Origin: Annona cherimola
Lineage: Eukaryota; Streptophyta; Magnoliopsida; Magnoliales; Annonaceae
Direction of reading: 5' to 3'
DNA: 64,000 bases
NCBI GenBank assembly: GCA_030490835.1
Contig: CM059977.1
Coordinates: 24,781,335-24,845,334 of the forward strand
Shown here piece by piece: positions 1-10,499 of this stretch. Each line of letters opens with the position of its first letter. Within the stretch, counting starts at the first letter, position 1. The notes under the pieces are model-generated. The model saw only the letters and a list, made by a program, of their open reading frames with translations, was not told the origin of the DNA and ran no database searches. A program made the position numbers and the translations under genes.

Positions 1-199
1 AATGCTTTGGAATATAGCCCAAAAAACGGAAGATTGCACCGTAAATTGAAAAAATCTTTTTTAAAAATAAAAAATTTATTCCATTTTCATCTCATTTAAT
101 TATGGATGCTAATGATCTTGTTAACAGTAACCGTGCTAAAACAAACTCAAATTCAGCATTTTGCAACATAATTGGTAAATTCATATTTTTCGGTCCCTT

Positions 200-1700
200 T
201 GATTGCTAAATCTGCTTGCAGATGCGTGTAATTGATCAATTCTGTTTTTTATGATTATCTTTGCTTTTATTTGTTTTTGATTGGGTATTTTACAATCATC
301 TCAACTGATATTATAATTAAGCTCTAAGACATTCTTATAAATTTCATACACTGTTAACAAATTCTTAACAATATCACTAACTTCTTTATACGGTTAGATA
401 TTCCTACATTAATAATGGGGAAACTAACATTTAACAATACCACTAACTTGTGTAATTAATCAATTCTGTTTTTTATGATTATCTTTGCTTTTATTCGTTT
501 TTTATTAGGTATTTTACAATCATCTCAACTGGTATATAATTAAACTCTAAGACATTATTACAAATTTCATACACTATGCTAACAAATATTTAACAATATC
601 ACTATCATCTTTATACTTAATAATATCACAGTTAGATACTTCTGCTTTTTATGAATATCTTTGCTTTTATTTGTTTTTTATTGGATATTTTACAATTATC
701 TCAATTGGTATTATAATTAAACTCTAAGATAATATTATAAATTTCATACACTATGCTAACAAATATTTAACAATATCACTAACTTCTTTATACTTAAGGT
801 GTGTTTGGTAATGAATAAAATTTTTGATAAAAAGTTCTGGAAAGTAAAAGTTATCCAATGATGTGATATGATATGAGTAATGATGAGTAGTAAAGATAAT
901 AAAGTTAAAATAGATAAATTAGTTGTGTTGATAGTTATGTAAAAATGATTGAAAAGTAGGGTAGTTGTATAGGAAAATGTTAAAAAATGATTAAAAAATA
1001 TGATAGTTGTGAAGAATGAAAAGTTTTATATTAAAAAGTTTTAACTTGACATTTTCTATCAATTACCAAACACACCCTTAATAATATCACAGTTAGATAC
1101 CCCTACAGTAATAATTATACTTAATAATATCACAGTTAGATACTCATGTTTTTTATGATTATTTTGCTTTTATTTGTTTTTTTATTTGTTATTTTACAAT
1201 CATCTCAACTAGTATTGTAATTATTTTGCTTTTATATTTTTATTGGATATTTTACAATCATCTCAACTGCTATTATAATTAAACTCTAAGACATTATTAC
1301 AAAATTTCATACTAGTATTACAATTATTTTGCTTTTATTTTTTATTGGATATTTTACAATCATCTCAACTGCTATTATAATTAAACTCTAAGACATTATT
1401 ACAAAATTTCATACTGGTATTATAATTATTTTGCTTTTATTTTTTTATTAGATATTTTACAATCATCTCAACTGCTATTATAATTAAACTCTAAGACATT
1501 ATTAGAAAATTTCATACACTATGATAACAAATATTTAACAATATCACTAACTTCTTTATACTTAATAATATTACAGTTAGATACTCCTACAGCAATAATG
1601 GGAAAACTAACATTTAACAATACCACTAACTTCTTTATACGGTTAGATACTCCTACAGTGATAATAGGGAAACCGCTGCTACCTGGAAGATAAATGCTCC
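200..1700. repeat. AT-rich tandem repeat array
   Basis: A degenerate tandem array. A segment reading TTTTACAATCATCTCAACTG or close variants recurs near 288, 512, 676, 1191, 1249, 1352 and 1454, followed each time by a TATAATTAAACTCTAAGACAT-like stretch. The last part is a tight array of about 102-bp units (ATTGGAT anchors at 1242 and 1344, variant ATTAGAT at 1447). A longer companion segment with TTCTTTATAC and GGTTAGATA recurs near 380, 785, 1555 and 1635. A MITE interrupts the array at 797-1077. No coding capacity is evident. Confidence 0.8.
797..1077. mobile_element. Tourist-like MITE, copy A
   Basis: A short non-coding element with terminal inverted repeats reading GGTGTGTTTGGTAAT on the left and its complement on the right, flanked by TTA at 794-796 and 1078-1080. 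A 3-bp TTA target duplication with GGGTGTGTTTGG-like ends is the pattern of PIF/Harbinger-derived Tourist MITEs (family knowledge). The interior has the motif set GTGATATGATAT, AAAGATAATAAAGTTAAAATAGATAA and GATAGTTGT, which recurs in other copies in this window. Confidence 0.8.
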
Positions 1701-1904
1701 AAACACCAAGCATCGAAACGTCGAACGCCCGTCAAACACAATCAGAGACACTGCCGTAGCCGACTGAACTGGACTCTGTTGGTTGCTTTTGTTTGTTTTA
1801 AGTAGCTACTTATTCCTCTCTTTCTTCCTCCCTTGCTGCAAAATCAAACATGTTGGGCCCTTAACTTGCATTCAAACGTACCAACCGTCTAGTCTTCTCA
1901 TCCG

Positions 1905-2396
1905 GATTTGGTAAAATTTTTAAATTTTTTCTAGATATACTCACTACGTTTAACCTTAATTCTGAATATACCCATTATATTTGCATATAATCCCAAAAAT
2001 GCACACTCCGTTACAAACGTTAATGAACATTGTTAGTCCATTTATGAAATTAGCAATTTATCTATCAAATTTAAGGTTGTATTCAAAATTTTGAACATCA
2101 TAACTCACCGCTACCCTAATCACACAAGAGTTTTAAATATAGAGAGCTTTAATTTTATTCTCATTTTCTTTTATTTCATTTTTTTATTATTTTACACCAG
2201 GGGTATTTTTGGCATTTTGAAAATTATAATCAACACTTAAACGGATAACTGTTAACTTACTTAACAACTTTTAACGGAGTTATTATTTTTTGAAATATAT
2301 GTAAACATAGTGAGTATATCTGAGATTTCTGAAAACCAATGGGTATATCTAAAATTATGGTAAAAAGCCACACGTATATTTAGAAAAAACCCATTT
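1905..2396. mobile_element. Foldback element with long inverted arms
   Basis: The arms at about 1908-2035 and 2265-2395 are imperfect inverted repeats. Each holds the series TTTTTTCTA, GATATAC(C/T)CA(C/T)T, CACTA(C/T)GTTTA and ACTCCGTTA in mirrored order. The centre is AT-rich and non-coding. A single arm of the same family lies at 12524-12715. No clear target duplication was found. Confidence 0.6.
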
Positions 2397-2810
2397 TTAA
2401 AAAAGGAAAAGAAAAGTGAGTCCCCCACCATCGGCCCTTGTCTTTATTCTCCTCTCCCGCAGCGCGAATATTAATTGCCGGTTGTAAATCCCCATTTGAC
2501 TGATGCAGATCGCATGACCTGCACAGTTTCAAGGCTATTCTTATCTAAATGCCTCCGATTATTAATTTATTATTATTTGATTGTATTATATATTTATTAC
2601 AAGCTAGCCCTTTCACAGCCCTTCTGTCACGGGGAGAATTTTTTTAAAAAAAATACCCTCACCACAAGAAAAATCTGTATAAAAGCCTCTATTATTAGGG
2701 GAATATGTTTTTTGTCACCGCAAAGGGTCCAACACTCAACCACATCAACTCCCGCCCACGTTCATGACCAACTGATATATCTCTCAGTTGTCAATATTTT
2801 TTATTATTAA
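2397..2810. other. Intergenic, nothing recognised
   Basis: A 414-bp spacer between two repeats. It holds an open frame of 111 codons (2475-2810) of low-complexity composition with no recognisable domain. I see no gene here. Confidence 0.5.
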
Positions 2811-3190
2811 GGGTGTATTTGTAAGTGATAAAAAAATTTTCATATCAAAATTTTCAAACAAAAAAATTTTGAATTAGAAGAAAATAATATGATATAATAA
2901 AAGTACTGAAGAGTAAAGATGATAAAGTTAAAATAATATTATTAATTATAAAGATAGTTATATAAAAATAATTGGAAGGTAAGATAATTTTAGAGGAAGA
3001 TGTGAAAAAATTAATTAAGGTGATTATAGAAAATAAAAAATTTCAAATTGATAGAGTATTTTCTTACATAAAAAAACTTTTCAAATTAAAACTTTTTACT
3101 CTCCATATTTCTTTTCACTTTATTCCTATTATATCACATCAACTGGCACACTTTTCACGAATATTATTTTCGCTACTTCTTGCCTCTGCT
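2811..3190. mobile_element. Tourist-like MITE, degenerate copy B
   Basis: Begins TTAAGGGTGTATTTG at 2808 and carries the same interior motifs as copy A (ATGATATAATAAAAG, GATGATAAAGTTAAAATAA, AAGATAGTTATATAAAAATAATTGGAAGGTAAGATAA). The right end is unclear and appears to run into a second inverted fragment (ATCACATCAACTGGCACAC near 3133). Boundaries are approximate. Confidence 0.5.
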
Positions 3191-3301
3191 TGCCCATGTT
3201 ACCAAATGGTACTTATCTATTGACAACTTAGATGGAGTAGAATTGAATCGTCCAATTTTTTCAAAAATATTTTTCTCATTTACAAAAAGTAACTACTTTT
3301 T

Positions 3302-3539
3302 GTCAATCCGGCGATGGCCTAGTTGGTCAAGACGTTGGCAATTTTGCTAGAGATCTTGTGTTCAAAACCTCCTAAACGCAGGGCAAGTGCATGTATTCTC
3401 CTGTAACGGAAGTAATTATATATAATTGTCCTCCTGAGTGTGAAAGTATTTTTAAAATGTCCCTCCACAACGAAAGTTGTGCATGGGCCTGATTTGTAGT
3501 ATCAGAATACCAAACTATATGTAATACCAATAAAAAAAA
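3302..3539 (+). mobile_element. tRNA-derived SINE with target duplication
   Basis: Starts with a pol III box A (TGGCCTAGTTGG, 3315-3326), followed about 32 bp later by a decayed box B (GTGTTCAAAACCTCC, around 3358-3372). It ends in TAATACCAATAAAAAAAA. The element is flanked by a perfect 12-bp duplication, TAACTACTTTTT, at 3290-3301 and 3540-3551. A paralogous stretch at about 9360-9440 shows the same flanking sequence without the insert, which supports a real insertion. Tail-related copies lie near 52.64-52.82 kb and 53.54-53.66 kb. Confidence 0.75.
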
Positions 3540-3551
3540 TAACTACTTTTT

Positions 3552-3950
3552 TTCATTTTTTAGATAACTTCTCCCAATTCCCATATAATTTCTCTTGTTC
3601 ACAACGCAACACTTTTTACATCACATATCCCCATCCATTGTAATCTCATCCTCGTGCAATCAAGTCTTGAACTTTGGAATTCGACTAAACCAGAGCGACA
3701 ACTGAATGCCAAAAATTTTTAAAAATTAGACTGCCAGGTTTCCCTAATGCAGGAGAGTTCATTGGATGGACCACATACTTGGCCATCGTTAGACTAAAAT
3801 GTAGAAAAGAAGAGTGGAACAAAAGCGAGACGGAAAACAATTTGTTTTCCCTTTATGAAGAATTATTGTTATTCACAGAGTTATTTACAAGAATGAAATC
3901 AAACAAACAGTATATGTGTGAATGTGCTTTCAATGTGAAAGTGAAACAAA
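3552..3950. other. 3' flank of the NLR gene
   Basis: About 400 bp between the SINE and the NLR stop codon. It presumably contains the NLR 3' UTR, since the gene is transcribed leftward. No polyadenylation signal stands out; AATAAC and AATAAT variants occur on the minus strand near 3867-3885. No other feature is recognised. Confidence 0.4.
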
Positions 3951-6900
3951 TCACTCCACAAGCCAGTCCAAGGTAAAGCACTTCTCTGGAACTTGCACTC
4001 TAAGCTCTGGTATCGCCTTTGTTGCCTCTTCCCATTGGAATGCTATCTCCTCATCACATATCACCTGTCCCAGTGATCTTAACAACATAGCTGAACCCGG
4101 CAAATTCGCGATCAGCGTGCATTCCCGCATGTCGATCTTCTTCAAGCAGACCAATTGACCCAGCCCCTCGGGCAGACTTCTCAGATTGATACATTGCGAA
4201 ATGTCAAGGTACTCCAACCTCTTAAGCCTGCAAATTGCATTTGGCAGCTTCTTCAATGCTGGGCAGGCGTACAGCCGCAGAATTTTCAGAGAATTCAGCT
4301 GACCCAATTGGGGTGGTAGATCACCGAGATCAGGACAGTTGGTGATGCTTAGGCTCTCCAGAGAGGGCACCTCAAAGATGGAGGAAGGCAGCTGCGTCAG
4401 ATCAATGCAATGATCGATTGTGAGTTCTGTGAGGTGAGGGAAGATCAGAGAGGGGTTCCCTGATGACCCACTTAAGCTCTTGCTCAACTCACACGACATG
4501 AGTGAGATTTTATGGATATTGAGGAGGGGTATGGTGGTTGTCCGCAGCTTTGGTACGGTAATCTTTTCTAACCACAGGCTGCTCAAATTGTACAAGGAAC
4601 TAAACACAGAGAGATTGTGGAGAGTGGCCGGCGAGGTTCCGTAATTCACCAATACTAATAGTTTGAGCTTTGGCACCATCTCCAAGAATGGTGGCAAAAA
4701 GTAACTGTTTGAGGAAAACCTCAACATGAGAACTTCAGCATTTGGGAAGTGCATAGGAAACCAATCCGATTCCTTCATCTCACCTGTAATGAGCAGAAAT
4801 TCCCAAAGTGATAAGGTTTTCCAGCTAATTAAAGGGAAGATTAGCAGTGAAGAAACAGCAGAACTCAACAGTTAGAATGCCATGAATGTGAAAAGAAAGA
4901 TTAAAGAATTACACCAGTACCGGTGTGAATTGATACGATCTGGGCATCGAATGGATGATCCTTATTCCTCAACCAGTCCTTTGGAAGCCCAGCCTCTCTT
5001 CTAGCCATGATCAATCGCCTCCGCCTGTTCAAGTTCTGGCAACTACTGATGTGAAGAGCAAGGTCTCTCAGCACATCATGCTGTGTGACTGAGAGCTCAC
5101 TGAAGCTGCCGTAGATGTCTCCAGCCCTGAACCTGAGGAATCAAAACTTAATGAATTGTTGTTCTTGAACGATCAATGAAATTTGAGTATCAAATCAAAT
5201 CAAACAAAAGAGCATTTCATCACTTACTGTGGACCTTCTTTAGCGAGGGACAGAAGGTTCTTCTCAGAAAGTTCAATCAATATTGCAAATGCATCTTCCA
5301 CCTCTAGATCATGCATATCAACCCACATGTTGATAAGCACATCCAGAGGGATCTTCTTGTCCTCTGGAAAGGATCCCAAATCCAGGAAACACTCTCGAAG
5401 CTTGCTAGGCAAGCATTCGATGCTGATTGCCATTCTCTCCAGCAAGTTAGTTTCATGGGAGTCTGATATGGATTCCCCTCTTGACAGTCTGTTCTTGGCA
5501 CTTTTCCACTCTAGCGGTAGCCGACCACGTAATGAAGCTCCAATCACTTTTAGAGCCAAGGGAAGGCCTCCGCACTCAGCAACCACCTGGCATTTGGTTT
5601 AAGATTAAGATTAAGAAAGCTCATCCAAAACCGAGATCAAGAATAGTTCCAAGTCTAAAGTGGGCCTTCAGCTTTAACATAATAAGCATCAATACCAATC
5701 TCGTTTTGCATCAATCCAAAGCTATACGGTTATTGTCTTAATCCATGCCTAGGAATGTAAGTGGCTACAGCTTCTTCCTGTTGGAAATAGTAAGGAAATG
5801 AAAACTCAGGCTTGAATTAAGGTGTTACCAGGAAATAAATTGGGCATGGGGGATCAGCATTCTTATGATGATTCTCAAAAGTTGGGAATAATCCTTGATA
5901 CCAACTTCCATGGCAGGTGGGTGCTATCCTAATCACTGACATCCAAATTCTCAGGAATAACTAAGATACTTCCATGTTAGATTTTGCATATGCCTGATTC
6001 CAGTTTGAAAGTTGCTAAATACTCTTCAAAATTCAGTTCATTTTTTACCCCTAATGCGGTTCAAATGGCATTTCTCAGGAAGAGAAACAAAATGAATGCA
6101 GGAATCACACCTGCTTCACAAGCTTCACCTCCGCAGTTGGAGGAATTGAGCGCTGCTGGAAAGCGGCACCACAGAAGAGGGCTAGAGCTTCCTCCTCGCC
6201 CAGCAATTGAACTTCATAAACGCAGTCAAACAATGGAAACTTTGATCTGGACACAGCGATTGTTATGCAGCCTGGAATTTTTAAAACAAGTCGTTCCAGA
6301 TCGGAGACCGACCAGATATCATCAAGAACAACGAGAGTTGGCCTAGCAATGCTCTGTTCGGAACGAACTCCCCATTGGTCGTTGGAAGCAACGAACGCGT
6401 TGCTCGTGACCCGTTTCCAGATCCTTCTTTTCAGGTTGTCTATATTCGGAGACTTGGAGACGGTCTCAAAAATAATTCTATTCTGAAAATGATCTGCAGA
6501 AGGAAATGGTAAGGTTGATAATGCTTTGGAAGAAACTGAAACAAAATAAACACACACACACACACATCGTTCCCTAACTTCGTATGCCCAGTCAAATACC
6601 AAACGAAAAGCCGATCAAAAAAGTGAATCTCCGTCGATCAAAAAATAATAATAATAATAATAAAAGTGAATCTCAGAGAGAAAAAGAACAAAAAAGCATC
6701 TCTGTATCATGCAAACTCCCAAAAACAAGCACGAGTCTTCCTCTGTCCCTCTTTCAATCAACCTGACTTCGGATTCACCATTGACATTTTCTTTCAAGAT
6801 TTAAAATCCCACCGAAACCATCATAAAAATAAAAATAAAAATAATCCCACCGAAACAAAATCTAACATCGTAGTTCAAAAAATCTCCAAGAAACTGTCAA

Positions 6901-7851
6901 AACTTTGATTTTTTTGATAACGAAACGGAAGAGTGATTGAGTGACCCAAAGTTCTTAAAATCACTAAAGAATCCAAATCTATAGATACCTATTACTAGTC
7001 CCATAATTCCATTGAACGCCTGACGCCGTCAATTCGTAACTAGAATTCGTTCCGTAAATTACCCAAATAAAATTTGAGCGAATTCCAGATCCCCCGAAAT
7101 GAGAACCTTCGACAGCATTCGGGATGAATTCAAGTAACCAAACAGCCACCATACCCAAATTGGGGAGAGAGAGAGACTCACTTCGAATCTCGTAATCCTT
7201 GCATATCTCCTGCACCAACGTTGTCTTTCCGCTCCCGCCAATTCCACAAACCCCAACAACCCTCACCTCCCTCCCTCCATTTCCACCAGCCGACATCACC
7301 ATCTCCTTCACCTTCTCCACCCCGATTCTCATCCCAGCGCCCTCCAAAGCGCCACCCCCGTACCTCTCTTCTTCCTCGTCAAACACCCACATCTCATTCC
7401 CCCCGCCGACCGTCACCGGCCCCGGCCGCTCCTTCAGCAGCCCCTCGAATCGATCCATCCGCTCCCCCATCTCCACCCTCACGCGATGCACGTCCGCCAT
7501 CACGTGCATCGGCAGCCGCTCCAGGAACTTGGACATGCTCTTCTCCACCTTCTCCATCTGCTTCACGACCTGGAGGTTCTTGTAGACGTTGAAGCGGCTG
7601 GATCTGGAGGCGCCACGGGCGACTTCGATCCCATGGCGGAGCTTCTGGGCAATCTCATCGAGCTGGGATTGGCGGTGCTGTGGGAGCTCGACACCGGAGT
7701 ACTGGATTTCTTGGATGATAGGGAGGAGGGAGTTGATCGAATGCTTGAGTTGTTCTGCTTTGGACTTGTAACAGTAGGTTCTACGGCAGAACTCCCCCAG
7801 CAGTTTTAGTAGCTCCACCGCCAGCTCGCCTGTGAAGAAAGCGTCTACCAT
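3951..7851 (-). CDS. ADR1-like: RPW8-type helper NLR, ADR1-like
   Basis: Five exons on the minus strand: 7851-7182, 6493-6111, 5586-5228, 5132-4921 and 4783-3951. All introns are GT-AG and the spliced length is 2457 nt (818 codons plus stop). The RPW8 domain covers about residues 5-150, with an EIQYSG segment. The P-loop GIGGSGKTT is at 203-211, kinase-2 LVVLDDIW at 277-284, GLPLAL at 358-363, CFLDLG at 417-422 and a QHD motif in place of MHD at 488-490. An LRR region follows, ending in DWLVE. RPW8 domain, CFLDLG and QHD together are hallmarks of RNL helper NLRs, and the length fits ADR1 proteins (about 790-820 aa). Known role: calcium-channel-like resistosome acting with EDS1 heterodimers downstream of sensor NLRs at the plasma membrane. 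The start at 7851 is chosen because RPW8 begins there; an in-frame upstream ATG at 7899 would add 16 residues. No internal stop or frameshift, so it looks functional. Confidence 0.93.
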
Positions 7852-8070
7852 GCCTTGGGGAATTATGGGGAACAAGGAAAACTGCGGATAGAGTAACAAA
7901 AGCTCCCCAATTGAGTGTGTGAGAGAGAAAGAGAGAGATACGGAGGAAGAAGGAAAAACCGCAGAGAGAGGGAGAGACGATCGCTATCCGTTTTTTGTAA
8001 AAAAAATAATAATAATAATTGTGCACGTTCGTCTCTCTTGAGCAGCGAGAGAAATGGAAGATGGTAGTTA

Positions 8071-8077
8071 TTATATA
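8071..8077 (-). promoter_or_regulatory. Candidate TATA box of the NLR gene
   Basis: TATATAA on the minus strand, about 220 bp upstream of the NLR ATG at 7851. The interval between them is a CT/GA-rich tract (about 7917-7975) typical of a plant 5' UTR. The placement is plausible but rests only on sequence. Confidence 0.45.
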
Positions 8078-8239
8078 CCGGCTCCGTTCGTTGATAGTCG
8101 GGCGGGTTTTTCCTACTCTGGTTGCAGGATGGCATATATTTCGATTTTGAATTCGGATTACAGCAGGGCGCCAACTATTACGTGCTCACCTGCCAATGCA
8201 ACCTCTTCCTTAGGGGTGCAACTTTTGCGGGGTTGATTT

Positions 8240-8577
8240 TTAACGATATTAAAACTCTTTTTTCTACCATCCGAATCCGGTAAATTCGATTTGTAAATGT
8301 GATAGAATTAGAATTCGAGTGAACCCGGGCCCAATTTCTATTTTATATGTATTATAAAATATATTTTATATATAATATCTAAACAATATTTCTTTATATT
8401 TATTATATTTTATATTATTTATATTTATAAATACATGTTTGACATACTTTAATTATATTATAAATAAAGTATATTATTTTTATTTATATTTATCTTTTAT
8501 TTCTATAATCTTATTCATTTATCTTTTTTATGTTAAATTTTTTCTAAAGATATTCTTTATAGATAAATGATTCTATT
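8240..8577. other. AT-rich spacer
   Basis: Very AT-rich DNA (many TATATTTATATTTTATA-like runs) with no open frame or repeat structure that I can name. Confidence 0.5.
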
Positions 8578-8935
8578 AACCCCGCTAAGCAAATGTTATA
8601 CTTAGCCTATTTCAAAAAATTCATTTATAATAATTTTTTATTTTTTCTTCATACACTTTTTATCTAAGTGTATTTAACGTATATAACAAGTTTTACAATT
8701 CTTGGATATGTGTATATATCTTTTTATATTTTTAAAGATAAAGATATTTTAAATACATATATACACAGATATTTAAAAATCTTGAAAAAATATATACACA
8801 TATCCAAAAATTATAAAACTTTGTTCTAAATATACTTAGCTAAACAAGTGTATGAAGAGAAAAACAAAAAAGTTGTTGTAAATGAATTTTTTGAGGTGGG
8901 CTAAGCAGAATATTTTTTCAGCCCGGCTAACAGAA
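8578..8935. mobile_element. Foldback MITE of the shared-core family
   Basis: Inverted ends: GATTCTATTAACCCCGCTAAG at the left mirrors CGGCTAACAGAATCA at the right, followed inward by TCAAAAAATTCATTTA in mirrored copies. The interior holds the recurring core CTAAGTGTATTTAAC, AAGTTTTACAATT and GGATATGTGTATAT with mirrored counterparts. Related elements lie at 17612-18005 and 54225-54490. Target duplication is not clear. Confidence 0.65.
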
Positions 8936-9340
8936 TCACTCATCTTCTTTATATTGTTATATTTTTTAAAAATATGTGATTTAACTATATATTATTATGT
9001 TTACTGATATGATTTGTTATTATCATACATTCATATAAAATTTTAAATCATTCACTCTTAAATAAAATGTAAATTTATCAATCTAAATTTCAATCCGAAA
9101 CTCAAATTAAACCCGATTTTCAAAAATACTGTTAGAATTTAGGTTTTACATATAAGATTAGCCTTAGAGTTAGGGCTTACAGTTAGGGTTAATGTTTTAT
9201 AAATATGATTAAAATTAGATTAAGATTGGGATAAACTCCAGTTTTATAAGTCCAAATTGCACACTACACTTAGCTTAAACCAGTACAGCTTGTACTAATC
9301 CACCGCTCGATGGATAACCCATTCTCGTGCAACACGCCGT
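8936..9340. other. Intergenic, nothing recognised
   Basis: AT-rich sequence with short runs such as GTTAGGGCTTACAGTTAGGG near 9165-9190. No gene, TIR or tandem structure is evident. Confidence 0.4.
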
Positions 9341-9445
9341 GCCGCTGGATACTTCAATGGATGGTAAAGGAACTTAGATGGAATCGAATCTTCTAATTTT
9401 TAAAAGAATATTTTTCCATTTTTAAAAAATAATAACTTATTTTTT
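9340..9445. repeat. Dispersed repeat, SINE-free paralogue of 3.2 kb
   Basis: AACTTAGATGGAATCGAATC, then AATATTTTTCCATTTTTAAA and AATAACTTATTTTTTT, matches the sequence at about 3225-3300 and continues across the point where the SINE interrupts that copy (3541 onward). It is therefore an empty-site paralogue of the SINE target. Confidence 0.55.
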
Positions 9446-9552
9446 TATTTTCAATACAAATTTTCTTAATTTAAATATATTTTTTATTTTTGATGCATAA
9501 TAATATTTTTTATCGTTCATTCGCGGATAATATTTCGATGCAACAGGATGAT

Positions 9553-9800
9553 CTGCTGCAACTTCCATTTTAAATTTTTTTTAAACTCTTTATCTTTATG
9601 TATTTAAGCTGTAAACTAAATTTTACTGAAAATATGTACATAATTTTTTATTTTTAAAAAAGGGGAGTTTTAGCATTTTTAAATGACTAAAATACCTATA
9701 TTTTCAAAAATGATAAAACTTAAGACATAAGTTAAATACACCTAAATTAAGAGTTTTATAAAAAAAATTAAAAAATAGAATTTCTAGCTGTTTGCATTGA
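9553..9800. mobile_element. Foldback MITE of the shared-core family, decayed
   Basis: Mirrored arms around a central TTTTAGCATTTTTAAATGAC. The left arm has TTTATGTATTTAAGCTG and the right arm AGTTAAATACACCTAAATTA. The pattern matches the core of the elements at 8578 and 17612. Ends are not defined. Confidence 0.45.
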
Positions 9801-10099
9801 ACCAAGAACAACCTGGTAACATATGTGTGAGTTTCATATATACTATATTTTACGTTTTAATTTTTAGTATTTTAAATCAATAAAAACGTTCTATCCCCAT
9901 TTTTACCATTTTTGAGTAAACATATACAAATTTTGGCAACCTAGTGAACTTAGGTGATCTCCACTTATCTAAAAAATAAAAAAAAAATTTGGCTGACCTC
10001 AAATTAAACGGATAAGATCGGTGTGCTTTGATTGGAGCGAAATGCAGGCCCCACCAAAAAAAATTTTATCACTAAAGTCCATTTGTTAATACATGAAAT

Positions 10100-10320
10100 T
10101 AAGAACAAAAAAAAATTTACCACTTGTTACTACATATTTTTCAATAAAATTTCAGATCTTCACTGTGTAACTATCATATCCTTTTATTATTATATTAAAA
10201 TTTCAATCATTTTTCATACATTTGCATACACCAATCTTATTTATTTTAATTTTCTTATCTTGCCTCTTAATCATTACTTTTATTATATCATATTATTCTC
10301 TTAATCTTTAAAAAAATGTT
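10100..10320. mobile_element. Tourist-like MITE fragment
   Basis: Carries, in reverse orientation, the interior motif set of the Tourist-like family (CTTATTTATTTTAATTTTCTTATC, then AATCATTACTTTTATTATATCATA). Clear ends were not found, so it is a remnant. Confidence 0.45.
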
Positions 10321-10411
10321 ACATTCTCGCTATAATACTTTTACTTCTATATTTTTCCAAATAAATCTAAATAATAAGATAAATGATAGTGCCCAAACAT
10401 ATATTATAATA

Positions 10412-10499
10412 AAGTTATGTTACTGTAAAACTAATGTTGTCAGAACCGAACTGGCAAGTTATGTTAATGTAAAACTAATGTTGTCAGAACCGAACCGGT
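10412..10499. repeat. 44-bp tandem duplication at the hAT left end
   Basis: Two adjacent near-identical 44-bp copies (10412-10455 and 10456-10499). Each contains the target-site word TGTAAAAC followed by the first roughly 24 bases of the hAT terminus (TAATGTTGTCAGAACCGAAC). The second copy continues into the element at 10476. Confidence 0.85.

Noticed and set aside
200..1700. CRISPR-like spaced repeats
   Set aside because: Units are long, AT-rich and degenerate with no unique spacers, in a plant nuclear context.
7199..7809. Plus-strand frames opposite NLR exon 1
   Set aside because: They mirror the RPW8 and P-loop coding sequence on the other strand; the minus-strand model is supported by domains and splice sites.
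8578..8935. microRNA precursor
   Set aside because: The hairpin arms are long and the same structure recurs many times with MITE-type ends, so a transposon explains it better than a single miRNA gene.
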